Part shown: piece by piece, positions 8,216 through 18,345 of the stretch
How positions within the stretch are numbered: the first letter of the stretch is position 1
Layout of the letters: each line of letters opens with the position of its first letter
From: Tamlana carrageenivorans
GTDB taxonomy: Bacteria; Bacteroidota; Bacteroidia; Flavobacteriales; Flavobacteriaceae
Direction: 5' to 3'
Assembly (NCBI RefSeq): GCF_002893765.1
Contig: NZ_CP025938.1
Span: 2,437,501-2,501,500, forward strand
DNA: 64,000 nucleotides
Notes under the pieces: model-generated
Seen by the model: only the letters and a program-made list of their open reading frames with translations
The model's database searches: none
What the model was told of the DNA's origin: nothing
Translations under genes and position numbers: made by a program

Positions 8216-10408
8216 ATGAATCATTTAAAATTATCTTTTTGTGTTTGCTTATTTATAACTTCTTTAATATCGGCGCAAACCAAAAATATTACCCTTGAAG
8301 ACATTTGGAAGTACGGCAGGTTTAGAACAGAATATATGGATGCTTTACATTCCATGGCCAATGGTAAACAGTATTCTGTACTAAATTTCGATCTTGCCTC
8401 ACGAAGTACTTCAGTAGATATTTACGATTATGAAACACTAGAAAAAGTAAAAACTTTAGTGTCTTCAAGAGACTTAAACGATTTGGCATATTTTACTAAT
8501 TATACGTTTAGTGCCGATGAACAAAAAGTCATTTTAGCCAGTAATGAACAGGCTATTTATCGTCGCTCGTCCATTGGTGAATACTACGTTTACGATGTTA
8601 AGAAACAAAAATTAACACGAATTTCTGAAGTTGGTATTCAAGAGCCAACATTTTCACCCGATGGTACTAAAGTAGCATTTGCCAAAGCAAACAATCTGTT
8701 TGTAAAGGATTTGATATCGAATACGGTAAAGCAAATCACTTTTGATGGCGAAAAGAATAAAATTATTAACGGTATTAGCGACTGGGTTTACGAAGAAGAA
8801 TTTGGCTTTGTAAGGGCTTTCGACTGGAACGCCGATAGTAATAAAATTGCCTTTATTAAATTTGATGAAACGGAAGTTCCTGAATTTTCAATGGATGTTT
8901 ATGGAAAACAGCTTTACCCAACACAACAAGTTTTTAAATATCCTAAGGCCGGAGAAGCTAATTCTAAAGTATCACTTCATTTATATGATTTAAAATCGGA
9001 AGCACTTACAGATATTGCTGTAAATAAAAAGTATGAAGATTTTTATATCGCCAGAATTGCTTGGTCCAATGATGCTGATGTGTTTAGTGCACAGTTTTTA
9101 AATAGACACCAAAATGCCTTGGATTTATGGATGATTGATACAAAAAAAATGACATCCAATTTAGTTCTAGCTGAAACAGATGAGGCTTATGTTGATGTTA
9201 CCGATAACTTAACTTTTTTAGAAGATAATAGTTTTATTTGGACCAGCGAGCAAGATGGGTTTAATCATATTTACCACTATGATAAAAAAGGAAAACTGAT
9301 TAATCAAGTGACAAAAGGCAACTGGGAAGTGACCGATTACTACGGGTATAATGAAGAAAAAGATATAATTTACTATCAATCTGTAGAAAACGGATCGATT
9401 AATAGGGATGTTTACGCCATTAAATTAAACGGACGCAATAAAAAGAGTTTGTCTGAAAAAGAAGGTACGAATGAAGCGGCATTTAGTGCCGATTTTTCAT
9501 TTTTTATTAATACGTTTTCTAACGCATCTACAGCACCAGAATTCACCTTAAACAATTCTAAAACAGGAGCTGTAATTAAAAACATTAAAAACAATAAGGC
9601 TTTAACCGATAAATTAAAGGATTATCAAACTTCAGTTAAAGAATTCAGTACCATTTCAATAAACGGAAACGATTTAAATATGTGGATGATAAAGCCTGCT
9701 AATTTTGATGAAAACAAGCAGTATCCGTTATTCATGACACAGTATTCTGGGCCTGGATCTCAAAAAGTTGCAAACCATTGGAATTCTTCTAATGATTACT
9801 GGTATCAATATCTAGCTCAAAAGGGAATTGTTGTGGTTTGTATTGATGGCCGCGGAACAGGTTTTAAAGGTGCTAAGTTTAAAAAAGTCACCCAAAATGA
9901 ATTAGGGAAGTACGAAGTAGAAGATCAAATTGCTGCAGCAAAGGAGTTAGGTAATCTCCCATATATTAATAAGAATAAGATTGGTATTTGGGGCTGGAGT
10001 TTTGGTGGTTTTATCAGTAGTAACTGCTTGTTTAAAGGTCATGATGTGTTTTCAATGGCCGTTGCCGTAGCACCTGTTACTAGCTGGCGATTTTACGACT
10101 CTATTTATACAGAACGCTACATGACAACGCCTCAAGAAAATCCAAGTGGCTATGATGATAACTCCCCAATAAATCATGTCAAGGATCTAAAGGGGGATTT
10201 TCTTTTAATTCATGGATCGGCTGATGATAATGTGCATGTGCAAAACACCATGCGCTTAGCAGAAGCTTTAATTCAAGCCGATAAACCATTCGATTGGGCG
10301 ATTTATCCAGATAAAAATCATGGGATTTATGGCGGCAATACCAGATTACACTTGTTTAAAAAAATGTCTACATTTATAGAAGATAAATTATTGACAAACA
10401 ACGAATAA
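8216..10408 (+). CDS. S9 family prolyl oligopeptidase, dipeptidyl peptidase IV type
   Basis: A secreted serine peptidase of about 730 residues. The ATG at 8216 gives a clean signal peptide (MNHLKLSFCVCLFITSLISA). An N-terminal beta-propeller of DPPIV type is followed by a C-terminal alpha/beta-hydrolase domain with the triad Ser in WGWSFGGF, Asp in HGSADDNVH and His in PDKNHGIYGG. It removes N-terminal dipeptides, usually X-Pro or X-Ala. Two peptide transporters follow 29 bases later on the same strand, so the three likely act together in peptide use: cleavage in the periplasm and then uptake. Confidence 0.93.
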   Translation: MNHLKLSFCVCLFITSLISAQTKNITLEDIWKYGRFRTEYMDALHSMANGKQYSVLNFDLASRSTSVDIYDYETLEKVKTLVSSRDLNDLAYFTNYTFSADEQKVILASNEQAIYRRSSIGEYYVYDVKKQKLTRISEVGIQEPTFSPDGTKVAFAKANNLFVKDLISNTVKQITFDGEKNKIINGISDWVYEEEFGFVRAFDWNADSNKIAFIKFDETEVPEFSMDVYGKQLYPTQQVFKYPKAGEANSKVSLHLYDLKSEALTDIAVNKKYEDFYIARIAWSNDADVFSAQFLNRHQNALDLWMIDTKKMTSNLVLAETDEAYVDVTDNLTFLEDNSFIWTSEQDGFNHIYHYDKKGKLINQVTKGNWEVTDYYGYNEEKDIIYYQSVENGSINRDVYAIKLNGRNKKSLSEKEGTNEAAFSADFSFFINTFSNASTAPEFTLNNSKTGAVIKNIKNNKALTDKLKDYQTSVKEFSTISINGNDLNMWMIKPANFDENKQYPLFMTQYSGPGSQKVANHWNSSNDYWYQYLAQKGIVVVCIDGRGTGFKGAKFKKVTQNELGKYEVEDQIAAAKELGNLPYINKNKIGIWGWSFGGFISSNCLFKGHDVFSMAVAVAPVTSWRFYDSIYTERYMTTPQENPSGYDDNSPINHVKDLKGDFLLIHGSADDNVHVQNTMRLAEALIQADKPFDWAIYPDKNHGIYGGNTRLHLFKKMSTFIEDKLLTNNE

Positions 10409-10437
10409 CCAATAATTATTAACCAATAAAGAAACCT

Positions 10438-11988
10438 ATGTCAGATACGGTAATAAAACCACATCAAAAGGAACTATTCGGACAACCAATAGGGTTGTAT
10501 ATTTTATTTTTAACTGAAATGTGGGAGCGTTTCTCATATTATGGGATGCGTGCCATATTGGTGTTATATATGGTAGCCTCGACAGAATTAGGAGCTGATG
10601 CTCGAGGAGTTGGACTGGGTTGGACGAGCAAAGAAGCACTTGCGCTATATGGTTGGTATACCATGCTGGTTTATATTATAGCCATTCCTGGAGGTATGAT
10701 TGCCGATAAACTCATCGGACAGAAAAAAGCCGTTTTATATGGCGCTATAATTCTTTGTTTAGGGCACGGCGTTTTAGTGCTTACCGATATTTGGGCCTTT
10801 TACACAGGTCTAGGCTTGGTTATTTTAGGGGTTGGATTATTAAAACCTAATATTTCTACTATGGTAGGAGGCTTGTATCAACAAGGCGATATTCGTCGAG
10901 ATAAAGGTTTTAGTATCTTTTATATAGGTATTAACTTAGGCTCACTTTTAGCGACTTTAATAGTTGGTGTTGTTGTTGCCAATTATGGCTGGCACGCTGG
11001 TTTTGGATTGGCCGGTATCGTGATGGTATTAGGTTTGATTAACTATTTAGGCGGACAAAAATACCTAGTTCAAGTTGGTAATCATACGGTAGTTGAAAAT
11101 CCTAAAGATGAAGTGTCCTATGGGAAGTTATATGGCCAATTGTTCAATTCTCCAAAGCATCTTATTATCACAGCAGTTTTAGTAGTAGCTTCATTTATAG
11201 GATGGTATTTCATGAATTGGGGTTATGGTTTGTTGTTCTTGTTTTTAACAGCCATTGCAGCACTTTTAATGATGATTTATAGAGAATTAGATTCACAGAT
11301 TTATAAAGATCGTTTTATTGTGCTATTACTCTCGTTTATTATGGTGATTATCTTCTGGGGGGCTTTCGAGCAAGCAGGAGGCTTAATGAATATTTATACC
11401 GACACAAAAACCAACAGAATGATTGGTGGCTGGCAGGTGCCAACTATTATGTTTCAAAGCTTAAATGCTGGATTTATCATTCTTTTTGCGACTGCCGTAG
11501 CTGGGTTTTGGGCTAAAAGAAAACTAAAAGGAAAAGAGGCTTCTTCATTATTTAAAATGGCTTTAGGTATCATTATTATGGGCTTTGGCTTTTTGTTTAT
11601 GGTGTTTGCGGTAATGGAATTTGAAAAATCTGGTACCTCTAGTATGATCTGGTTGGTTTTGGCTTACCTTTTTCATACCCTTGGAGAATTATGTTTATCT
11701 CCAGTAGCATTATCGTTTATCACTAAACTAGCACCTGCAAAATATGCATCATTAATGATGGGGGTTTATTTTGCCTCTTCGGGCTTAGGCAATAAAGTCG
11801 CTGGGATTATAGGCGAGTCCGCATCAGATTTCGGGGAATACACCATTTTTGCCGGGATATTAGTATTTACTGTTGTTGTTGGTGGCTTGTTTATATTAAT
11901 ATTGAAACCATTAAAACGCCTTACACATGGGGCTGAAGATAATGAGCATATTATTGAAGCTAAAGAAATGGAAATTGCAGAACATTAA
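10438..11988 (+). CDS. POT/PTR family di-/tripeptide proton symporter (first copy)
   Basis: An inner membrane protein of 516 residues with about 14 hydrophobic segments. Signatures: TEMWERFSYYGMRAILVLYM near the N-terminus (ExxER region), GLLKPNISTMVGGLY, and FYIGINLGSLLATLIVG in the PTR2 region. It should import di- and tripeptides with protons. It lies downstream of the dipeptidyl peptidase and 15 bases upstream of a second family member. Confidence 0.93.
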   Translation: MSDTVIKPHQKELFGQPIGLYILFLTEMWERFSYYGMRAILVLYMVASTELGADARGVGLGWTSKEALALYGWYTMLVYIIAIPGGMIADKLIGQKKAVLYGAIILCLGHGVLVLTDIWAFYTGLGLVILGVGLLKPNISTMVGGLYQQGDIRRDKGFSIFYIGINLGSLLATLIVGVVVANYGWHAGFGLAGIVMVLGLINYLGGQKYLVQVGNHTVVENPKDEVSYGKLYGQLFNSPKHLIITAVLVVASFIGWYFMNWGYGLLFLFLTAIAALLMMIYRELDSQIYKDRFIVLLLSFIMVIIFWGAFEQAGGLMNIYTDTKTNRMIGGWQVPTIMFQSLNAGFIILFATAVAGFWAKRKLKGKEASSLFKMALGIIIMGFGFLFMVFAVMEFEKSGTSSMIWLVLAYLFHTLGELCLSPVALSFITKLAPAKYASLMMGVYFASSGLGNKVAGIIGESASDFGEYTIFAGILVFTVVVGGLFILILKPLKRLTHGAEDNEHIIEAKEMEIAEH

Positions 11989-12003
11989 AAGATAATATAT
12001 TAA

Positions 12004-13581
12004 ATGGAAATGACTAAAGTGAGATTCGAGGGTTCCGATATGAATCGTAAACTATTAATGGGACACCCTTCAGGTTTATTTGTTTTATTTTTCACCGAAA
12101 TGTGGGAGCGCTTTTCCTATTATGGGATGCGTGCCATATTAGTATTGTTTTTAACCTCCTCTTTAATTGATGGTGGTTGGGCATGGTCTCGAGAGGAAGC
12201 TCTAGGACTTTACGGTACTTATACTATGTTAGTATATTTCTCTCCAATTTTAGGTGGTTTTATTGCAGATAAATTTCTGGGGTATAGAAAAGCTGTTGCT
12301 ATCGGTGCTTTTATTATGACTTCTGGGCATGCGGCTATGGCGCTAGATACACCATGGAGTTTATATTTAGGAATTGGCTTATTGGTGGCCGGTAACGGAT
12401 TGTTTAAACCAAATATTACCTCGATCATCAACGGTGTTTATAAAAATGCTCAAGATAAAAAGGATGGTGCTTTTACCATTTTTTATATGGGTGTCAATGC
12501 AGGTGCTTTTTTGGGTATTTTACTTTGTGGTTATATAGGTGAAATGGTAGGATGGCATTATGGATTTGGATTAGCAGGTATTTTTATGTTTTTTGGAATG
12601 CTACAATTTTGGTTTTCTCAAAAGATTTTTGGGCGTATCGGATTGTCACCTTCAGATTCCATAGAATATGATGATGCTATAGAAACTCAAAGTGAAGATC
12701 CTGTTGTTGAGGAAGCCGTTGTACCTGCCAACGTGCAACGCGATCGTTACATTGTCGTTGGAATTTTAGCCTTCTTTACTATTTTCTTCTGGGCAGCTTT
12801 TGAACAAGCAGGGGGTTCTATGACTATTTTTGCAGCAGATTATACAGATCGTGTCTTAGAAGGCAATGCAGCTAATATTTTTAGAGTGGCCAATACACTA
12901 CTAACCGTAGTACCACTTTTAATTATTACCTATGTTTTGTGGCAATTATTTAGAATAACATTTAGTAAATATGCCTTGTCAAACTTTTTTCTCGGAACTA
13001 GTTTTGTGATTATATGGGGTATTGTGATATGGATGCTTAAGAATCAATTTTCAGAAGTTGAAACCGAAGTACCTGCTTCTTGGTTCTCCATTTTAAACTC
13101 CTTTTATATTATCGCCTTTGCACCGCTAATTTCAAAAATTTGGGAAAGTAAATACAATCCGCCTGCCACCGTAAAATTTGGTATTGGTCTAGTTTTACTG
13201 GGACTAGGTTTTGGCGTATTAGCTTATGGTTCTTCAGGAATACCTCAAGGCGCTCAAACAGCTTCAGTTAGTATTGTTTGGTTAATTTTGGCTTATTTAT
13301 TACATACGCTAGGTGAGCTTTCTTTGTCACCAGTAGGGTTATCTTATGTGAGTAAATTAGTTCCGGCAGCTAAAATTGGTATGATGTTCGGACTTTGGTA
13401 TATTGCTGTGGGATTAGGAAATAAAGCAGCGGGAACTATGGGGGGTATGATTGATAAAATTACAGCACAATATGATTTAGCAACCTTCTTCTTAATCTTT
13501 ACCATTGTGCCTGTTGTAGCAGGATTAATAGTAATGGGGTTAACTCCAGTTATGAAAAAACTGATGCATGGTGTGAAATAA
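12004..13581 (+). CDS. POT/PTR family di-/tripeptide proton symporter (second copy)
   Basis: A 525-residue paralogue of the preceding transporter with the same signatures: FTEMWERFSYYGMRAILVL, GLFKPNITSIINGVY and FYMGVNAGAFLG. The start at 12004 gives a 16-residue extension before MGHPSGLFVLFF; an internal ATG at 12040 (MNRKLLMG) is a possible alternative. The tandem pair differs mostly in the central linker, suggesting different peptide preferences (inference). Confidence 0.92.
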   Translation: MEMTKVRFEGSDMNRKLLMGHPSGLFVLFFTEMWERFSYYGMRAILVLFLTSSLIDGGWAWSREEALGLYGTYTMLVYFSPILGGFIADKFLGYRKAVAIGAFIMTSGHAAMALDTPWSLYLGIGLLVAGNGLFKPNITSIINGVYKNAQDKKDGAFTIFYMGVNAGAFLGILLCGYIGEMVGWHYGFGLAGIFMFFGMLQFWFSQKIFGRIGLSPSDSIEYDDAIETQSEDPVVEEAVVPANVQRDRYIVVGILAFFTIFFWAAFEQAGGSMTIFAADYTDRVLEGNAANIFRVANTLLTVVPLLIITYVLWQLFRITFSKYALSNFFLGTSFVIIWGIVIWMLKNQFSEVETEVPASWFSILNSFYIIAFAPLISKIWESKYNPPATVKFGIGLVLLGLGFGVLAYGSSGIPQGAQTASVSIVWLILAYLLHTLGELSLSPVGLSYVSKLVPAAKIGMMFGLWYIAVGLGNKAAGTMGGMIDKITAQYDLATFFLIFTIVPVVAGLIVMGLTPVMKKLMHGVK

Positions 13582-13606
13582 GCACTACCTGATAGAAATT
13601 TATATA

Positions 13607-13633
13607 AAATGCTCCTTTTTAGGAGCATTTTTT
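13607..13633 (+). terminator. terminator after the peptide transporter pair
   Basis: AAATGCTCCT (13607-13616) pairs with AGGAGCATTT (13621-13630) around a TTTT loop and is followed by further T residues. Confidence 0.85.
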
Positions 13634-13667
13634 GTAAGTTCGAAACTCGTTTTGCAACAAATACAAT

Positions 13668-14216
13668 ATGAAAAATAAGATACTTTTTATTCTGGTTTTT
13701 GGTTTTATAAGCTTTAAAAGTATAGGGCAAGAGATTCATTGGATATCGCTTAATGAAGCATTAGAACTTCAAAAAAAAACACCTAAAAAAATCATGATGG
13801 ACGTTTACACCAATTGGTGTGGTCCTTGTAAAATGTTAGATAAAAACACCTTTCAGAATGCTGATGTGGCGAATTACGTTAACAAAAATTTTTATGCTGT
13901 AAAATTTAATGCTGAAGGTAACACTCAAGTATCGTATAAAGGAAAAGTATTTGAAAACCCAAAGTACGATCCTAAATTAGCTAACAGAAGGAATGCAGTT
14001 CATGATTTAACACGCTACTTACAAGTTAGTGCCTACCCAACTGTTGTGTTTTTTGATGAAAACTCTGAAGTTATAGCTCCTATTCGTGGGTACCAACAAC
14101 CTAATCAATTGGAATTATATCTAAAAATGTTTTATAAGGACGAACATAAAAACATCACTACTCAAGAACAATTTAATGAATATTATCAAGCCTTTAAGCC
14201 AGAGTTTAAAGGATAA
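13668..14216 (+). CDS. secreted thioredoxin-like protein
   Basis: A 182-residue thioredoxin-fold protein with an N-terminal signal peptide (MKNKILFILVFGFISFKSIG) and the active-site motif NWCGPCK. The cis-proline loop is in SAYPTVVFFD. It probably works as a periplasmic thiol-disulfide oxidoreductase. It belongs to the thioredoxin_7/DsbD-gamma-like group that starts with a region resembling HWISLNEAL. It is transcribed alone after a terminator, and its own target is unknown. Confidence 0.88.
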   Translation: MKNKILFILVFGFISFKSIGQEIHWISLNEALELQKKTPKKIMMDVYTNWCGPCKMLDKNTFQNADVANYVNKNFYAVKFNAEGNTQVSYKGKVFENPKYDPKLANRRNAVHDLTRYLQVSAYPTVVFFDENSEVIAPIRGYQQPNQLELYLKMFYKDEHKNITTQEQFNEYYQAFKPEFKG

Positions 14217-14257
14217 AGAATTTATAAAACTGTATTTTTTTCTTCTTATTAAAAAAC

Positions 14258-16297
14258 TTAATAGGCTAAAATAAAAGCCCCTTTTTTTCCGGTATGATGA
14301 AATGGAAGTTTGTGTTTTTTACATATCGTTTCCCATTGATTAATATAGCTTTTATAATTACTGCCGTCGGCTATAATGTGCTTGGGTGATAAGGTTTCTA
14401 TTAGTCTATTTAAATTAATTTTCGGCGACTGGCGGAGTAAAATGTATTCTGGATTACTCTGTTTTATATCGTAAACTCCAAAGCTGTCTATAACAAATAA
14501 AAGTTTATTATTAAGTTGATAAACTGGTTTTAATGGCTCCTTATGGAGCTTGTTTATTTGATTTTCTAACACGTAGTTTGTAATGACTTTGTCTTTTTTA
14601 GCGGATAAACTATCAAAATCATGAGCAATAAAAATACGGTGCTTTTTGGTATGACTTATTAGACTGTGCCTGCTTTTGTGAAAAATGACAAATTCATTTG
14701 AAACAGTGTCTAATTTCGTATGAATCCATATGATTTGAATGCCTATAATTGAGACTAATAAAACCATAATCGATTTGTAATGCTTCTTCAATAAAAAGTT
14801 AAAACCAGTACAAATGATGAGATAGAAGGCTATTAAATGTATCCATCCGAAAGGGATATCATGAAAAATAAATAGATCTTGATGGGCTATCCAAGCCATA
14901 AAGGCATTCATTAAACTTATAATTTTCCCAAATAAAGCAGCGATAAAATGGGGTAGCATATTTAAGCAAGCTAGTAGTATGACAATAATACCAAGGCCTA
15001 AAACACCTCCCAAAACAGGAATAATCACCATGTTCGTAATAAAAAATAAGCCTGGAAATTGATGAAAATAGTATAAACTTAACGGAAGAATGCCTATTTG
15101 AGCAGCTACGGTAACGGTTAAAGTATGCCAATAGATATCAATAATTTTGTTTTTTGGTTGCCATAATTTATACAAATAAGGGTCGATACTTACAATGGCT
15201 ATAACAGCTATATAACTTAGTTGAAACCCAATATCGAATATATAAAGTGGCCTAAAAAGCAGTAATATAAACATGCTAATGGCTAAGGTGTTGTAAATAT
15301 TGGTGAGGCGTTTTAAGTTCATGGCGATACTCATGATACTAAACATGGTTACCGCCCGAATCACAGATGCCGATAATCCTGCTATCCCAGCAAAAGACCA
15401 AAGTAAGGCCAAAACCAAAAAGGTTTTAATAAGTTTTCCATTTCTAATTCGTTCTAAAGGTTGTAATACAAAGTTAAATACCATTAAAATAATACCCACA
15501 TGTAACCCAGAAACGGCTAATATATGTACAGCTCCTGCATTGCTATATTGATTAAACACTTCTTCACTGATACTTTGTCGTTGCCCCAAAAACAAGGCGT
15601 TAATGATAGCAAGTTCATCAGGTTTGAAATTATAATGGCTTAAACTGGTAATAATATGTTTTCTAATGTTTTCAGAAAGGCCAAATAGCGTTGGTTTGCC
15701 AGGTTTTACTTTTAATAACTCAGAAGGGTTTAATCTGATTTGATGATAAATGTATTGTCTTGATAAATACCTCTTGTAATTAAATTGGTTCGGATTTAAT
15801 GGATATGGGATGGGGTTAAAAGATGTGCAGCTAACTAAAATATCATCGATGTGAACCTCTAAATTGGTAGTGTCTTTTCTAATACTTAATAAAGTTTTGC
15901 CTACGACTTCCTTTTTGTCGAGTTTTAAAATGTCTACGATGTATTTGTTCTCATACATCGATGGTTTTAGTATTTCTTTGATTCTAAAAGTAATGGTTTG
16001 TAAGGCCTCGGTATTAGAAGTTAGGCTATGCGAATAATGGTTCGATAAGTTTTTTTCATCATGAAAATGGGTGGTTAAAACCCCAATATTCATCATGGTT
16101 AGAAATGAAAAAACGTCAAACCAAATGGTTTTTATAAACTGTTGTTTCGCCCTAAAATAAGCTATGGAAACACTAATGAAACCAATAGTGTTAATCATTA
16201 TCAAGTTTGAAAACTTGATATCAAAAAAATAACCGATAAGAATACCGGTTACAAGGCATATTAAAAGTTTTATTATTGTAAAGTTAAGCAGCTTCAT
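14258..16297 (-). CDS. ComEC/Rec2 family DNA uptake channel protein
   Basis: A 679-residue polytopic membrane protein. The N-terminal third holds a DUF4131-like region. The middle has the Competence domain, with LAVSGLHVGIILMVFNF, AGLSASVIRAVTMFS and FDIGFQLSYIAVIAI being characteristic. ComEC forms the inner-membrane channel for single-stranded DNA in natural transformation. The C-terminal ~170 residues lack the metal-binding HxHxDH motif of the metallo-beta-lactamase domain found in longer ComEC proteins. It is the last gene of a likely minus-strand run with the NlpC/P60 lipoprotein and lpxB. Confidence 0.9.
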   Translation of the reverse strand: MKLLNFTIIKLLICLVTGILIGYFFDIKFSNLIMINTIGFISVSIAYFRAKQQFIKTIWFDVFSFLTMMNIGVLTTHFHDEKNLSNHYSHSLTSNTEALQTITFRIKEILKPSMYENKYIVDILKLDKKEVVGKTLLSIRKDTTNLEVHIDDILVSCTSFNPIPYPLNPNQFNYKRYLSRQYIYHQIRLNPSELLKVKPGKPTLFGLSENIRKHIITSLSHYNFKPDELAIINALFLGQRQSISEEVFNQYSNAGAVHILAVSGLHVGIILMVFNFVLQPLERIRNGKLIKTFLVLALLWSFAGIAGLSASVIRAVTMFSIMSIAMNLKRLTNIYNTLAISMFILLLFRPLYIFDIGFQLSYIAVIAIVSIDPYLYKLWQPKNKIIDIYWHTLTVTVAAQIGILPLSLYYFHQFPGLFFITNMVIIPVLGGVLGLGIIVILLACLNMLPHFIAALFGKIISLMNAFMAWIAHQDLFIFHDIPFGWIHLIAFYLIICTGFNFLLKKHYKSIMVLLVSIIGIQIIWIHTKLDTVSNEFVIFHKSRHSLISHTKKHRIFIAHDFDSLSAKKDKVITNYVLENQINKLHKEPLKPVYQLNNKLLFVIDSFGVYDIKQSNPEYILLRQSPKINLNRLIETLSPKHIIADGSNYKSYINQWETICKKHKLPFHHTGKKGAFILAY

Positions 16298-16320
16298 AGC
16301 TGCGAAATATACAAAAAATC

Positions 16321-16896
16321 CTACAAAATACGTCGAGCTTCTTCAAAGGCATTTTGCCAGTACGATTCGTTTAAATGTGAAATGATTACACCTTTACTGC
16401 TTGTGGCGTGAATAAATTCAATATCATTGTTGCGAATCGCTACAATTAAACCAACATGGTTTATTGCATTTCTTCGTCCTCCTGTTTTAAAAAATAATAA
16501 ATCACCTTGAGTGACTTTTTTTAAAGGAATTTTCGTGCCTTTTTTTGCCATATCTCTCGATATTCTAGGCAACAAAATATCATGGGTTCTAAAAGATTCA
16601 AAAACTAAACCCGAGCAATCCATTCCAGATTTGGTCGTGCCTCCCCACTTGTAACGTGTGCCTTCAAATTTTAAAGCATAATCTATAATTTGGTCGGCTT
16701 TAGGTTCCGGTGAAGGTCTTCTTTTAGATCGTTTTTTAATAGTTTCCTTGGGTTCGATATGGTAGTCTGTAGCAACTTCAGCATCTGTTTTTATTTCAAC
16801 ACGATCTGGCGTATTTTTTTTTCGTTTAGCCGATTTAGATGGTTTACAGCTGCTAAAACTGATAATTATAATAAGGATAAAGAGGCTTTTTTTCAT
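16321..16896 (-). CDS. C40 family (NlpC/P60) cell-wall peptidase, lipoprotein
   Basis: A 191-residue protein with a lipobox-type signal (IIISFSSC, Cys near residue 17), so it is probably outer-membrane anchored. A Lys/Arg-rich linker leads to an NlpC/P60 domain with catalytic Cys in GMDCSGLV, His in NHVGLIV, and the third polar residue in EFIHATSS. It should cleave peptide stems of peptidoglycan. It lies 6 bases downstream of lpxB on the same strand. Confidence 0.92.
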   Translation of the reverse strand: MKKSLFILIIIISFSSCKPSKSAKRKKNTPDRVEIKTDAEVATDYHIEPKETIKKRSKRRPSPEPKADQIIDYALKFEGTRYKWGGTTKSGMDCSGLVFESFRTHDILLPRISRDMAKKGTKIPLKKVTQGDLLFFKTGGRRNAINHVGLIVAIRNNDIEFIHATSSKGVIISHLNESYWQNAFEEARRIL

Positions 16897-16902
16897 AAAT
16901 AT

Positions 16903-18015
16903 CTAAACTTTTATACCGTTGTATATTAATTGAGCTGTTTTTAAACTAGCACCTTTTCCGCCTAAAGCGCGCTCTAATTCATAGTAATCTAAAAAGAGTT
17001 TTTCTCGAACGGTGTGATCTAAGATTTTATCGAGCTCTATGCGAAGTTTTTCTTTATTAAAATCATTTTGAATCAATTCTGTAACAACTTCACGATCCAT
17101 TATTAAATTTACCAGTGAAATAAATTTTAAGGTGATAATGCGTTTGGCGATGTGATATGAGATAGCGCTACCCTTGTAGCAAACCACTTGAGGTACTTTA
17201 AATAGTGCGGTTTCTAAAGTCGCTGTTCCAGAAGTGACGAGGGCTGCATACGAAATACTGAGCAAGTCGTAAGTTTTATTGGCAATGAATTTAACATTGT
17301 CGGATTGGATAAAGCCTTTATAAAACTCATATTCCTGACTAGGAGCTCCAGCAATTACAAATTGATAGTCCGGATAGCTTGTTACGACACTTAGCATCAC
17401 AGAAAGCATTTTTGTAATTTCTTGTTTACGGCTTCCTGGAAGAAGCGCAATAATGGGTTTGTCGCTCAGGTTGTTAGTTGTTCTAAAATCGAATTCATTA
17501 ACAGGGTTTCTGTTCGTAATGGCATCAATTAAAGGATGACCAACAAAGTTGACCTTGAAATCATATGTTTTGTAAAAATCTTTTACGAAAGGCAGAATGA
17601 CAAACATGTCGTCAATGTCACGTTTTATAGCCTGAACTCTACTGGCTCTAGAGGCCCATACTTGCGGTGAAATGTAATAATTGGTTCTAAATCCGTTTGC
17701 TTTAGCCCATTTGGCAATTCGTAAGTTAAAACCCGAATTATCAATAAAAACGACCACATCTGGATTAAACTTTTCAATGTCGGTTTTACAAAATGAAATC
17801 AACTTGAAAATTTTATTGAGGTTCAGAACGACTTCAGAAAAACCCATAAAAGCACGTTCCTTATAATGTTTTACAAGGGTTCCTCCAGCTTCTTGCATTA
17901 AATCGCCACCCCAACATCTAATAGCGGCTTGCTTGTCAATGCTAAGCAAAGCTTTTATTAAATTGGCCCCATGTAAGTCGCCCGATGCTTCTCCAGCTAT
18001 GATATAATATTTCAT
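16903..18015 (-). CDS. lpxB: lipid-A-disaccharide synthase
   Basis: Joins UDP-diacylglucosamine and lipid X to make the lipid A disaccharide in the outer-membrane pathway. The family start IIAGEASGDLHGANLI, the mid-region YISPQVWASRASR, and the C-terminal GT-B motif LLPGSRKQEI followed by TSGTATLETAL are all present. Its 370 residues match the family length. Together with the 94-residue membrane protein and surE upstream it forms a recurring flavobacterial gene order. Confidence 0.96.
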   Translation of the reverse strand: MKYYIIAGEASGDLHGANLIKALLSIDKQAAIRCWGGDLMQEAGGTLVKHYKERAFMGFSEVVLNLNKIFKLISFCKTDIEKFNPDVVVFIDNSGFNLRIAKWAKANGFRTNYYISPQVWASRASRVQAIKRDIDDMFVILPFVKDFYKTYDFKVNFVGHPLIDAITNRNPVNEFDFRTTNNLSDKPIIALLPGSRKQEITKMLSVMLSVVTSYPDYQFVIAGAPSQEYEFYKGFIQSDNVKFIANKTYDLLSISYAALVTSGTATLETALFKVPQVVCYKGSAISYHIAKRIITLKFISLVNLIMDREVVTELIQNDFNKEKLRIELDKILDHTVREKLFLDYYELERALGGKGASLKTAQLIYNGIKV

Positions 18016-18060
18016 AAGGTCATATTATTGAATAAGTTATTAAAAAGGAGCGTTTACCCG

Positions 18061-18345
18061 TTAAAACAACTTGAAAACAAAGGTGAATACAGCGATAAAA
18101 ACAGTTATTAATAAAACGCCTCTTGCTCTATAATCTTGTTTTTTTCTTATAAAAACAAAAAATGCAATGAGGTTTAAAATCGCTCCTAAACTGATCAATT
18201 TCCCAAGAAACCCTTCGTTAGCTGCTGCTTTAATTACCGTTAAAAAATCGTCTCCCTGTCCTAACAAAGTCGCTGTTAAATAAAGTCCGATACCATTGGC
18301 AATTAAGCCAACAAGCATTCCAATAAAAACATCTTTTTTAATCAT
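18061..18345 (-). CDS. small conserved membrane protein between lpxB and surE
   Basis: A 94-residue protein with three hydrophobic segments (about residues 5-27, 47-66 and 74-93) and a basic loop RKKQDYRARG. I do not recognise a functional family. It overlaps the end of surE by 8 bases and precedes lpxB by 45 bases, so translational coupling with surE is likely. The position is conserved among flavobacteria as far as I recall, but its role is unknown. Confidence 0.8.
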   Translation of the reverse strand: MIKKDVFIGMLVGLIANGIGLYLTATLLGQGDDFLTVIKAAANEGFLGKLISLGAILNLIAFFVFIRKKQDYRARGVLLITVFIAVFTFVFKLF

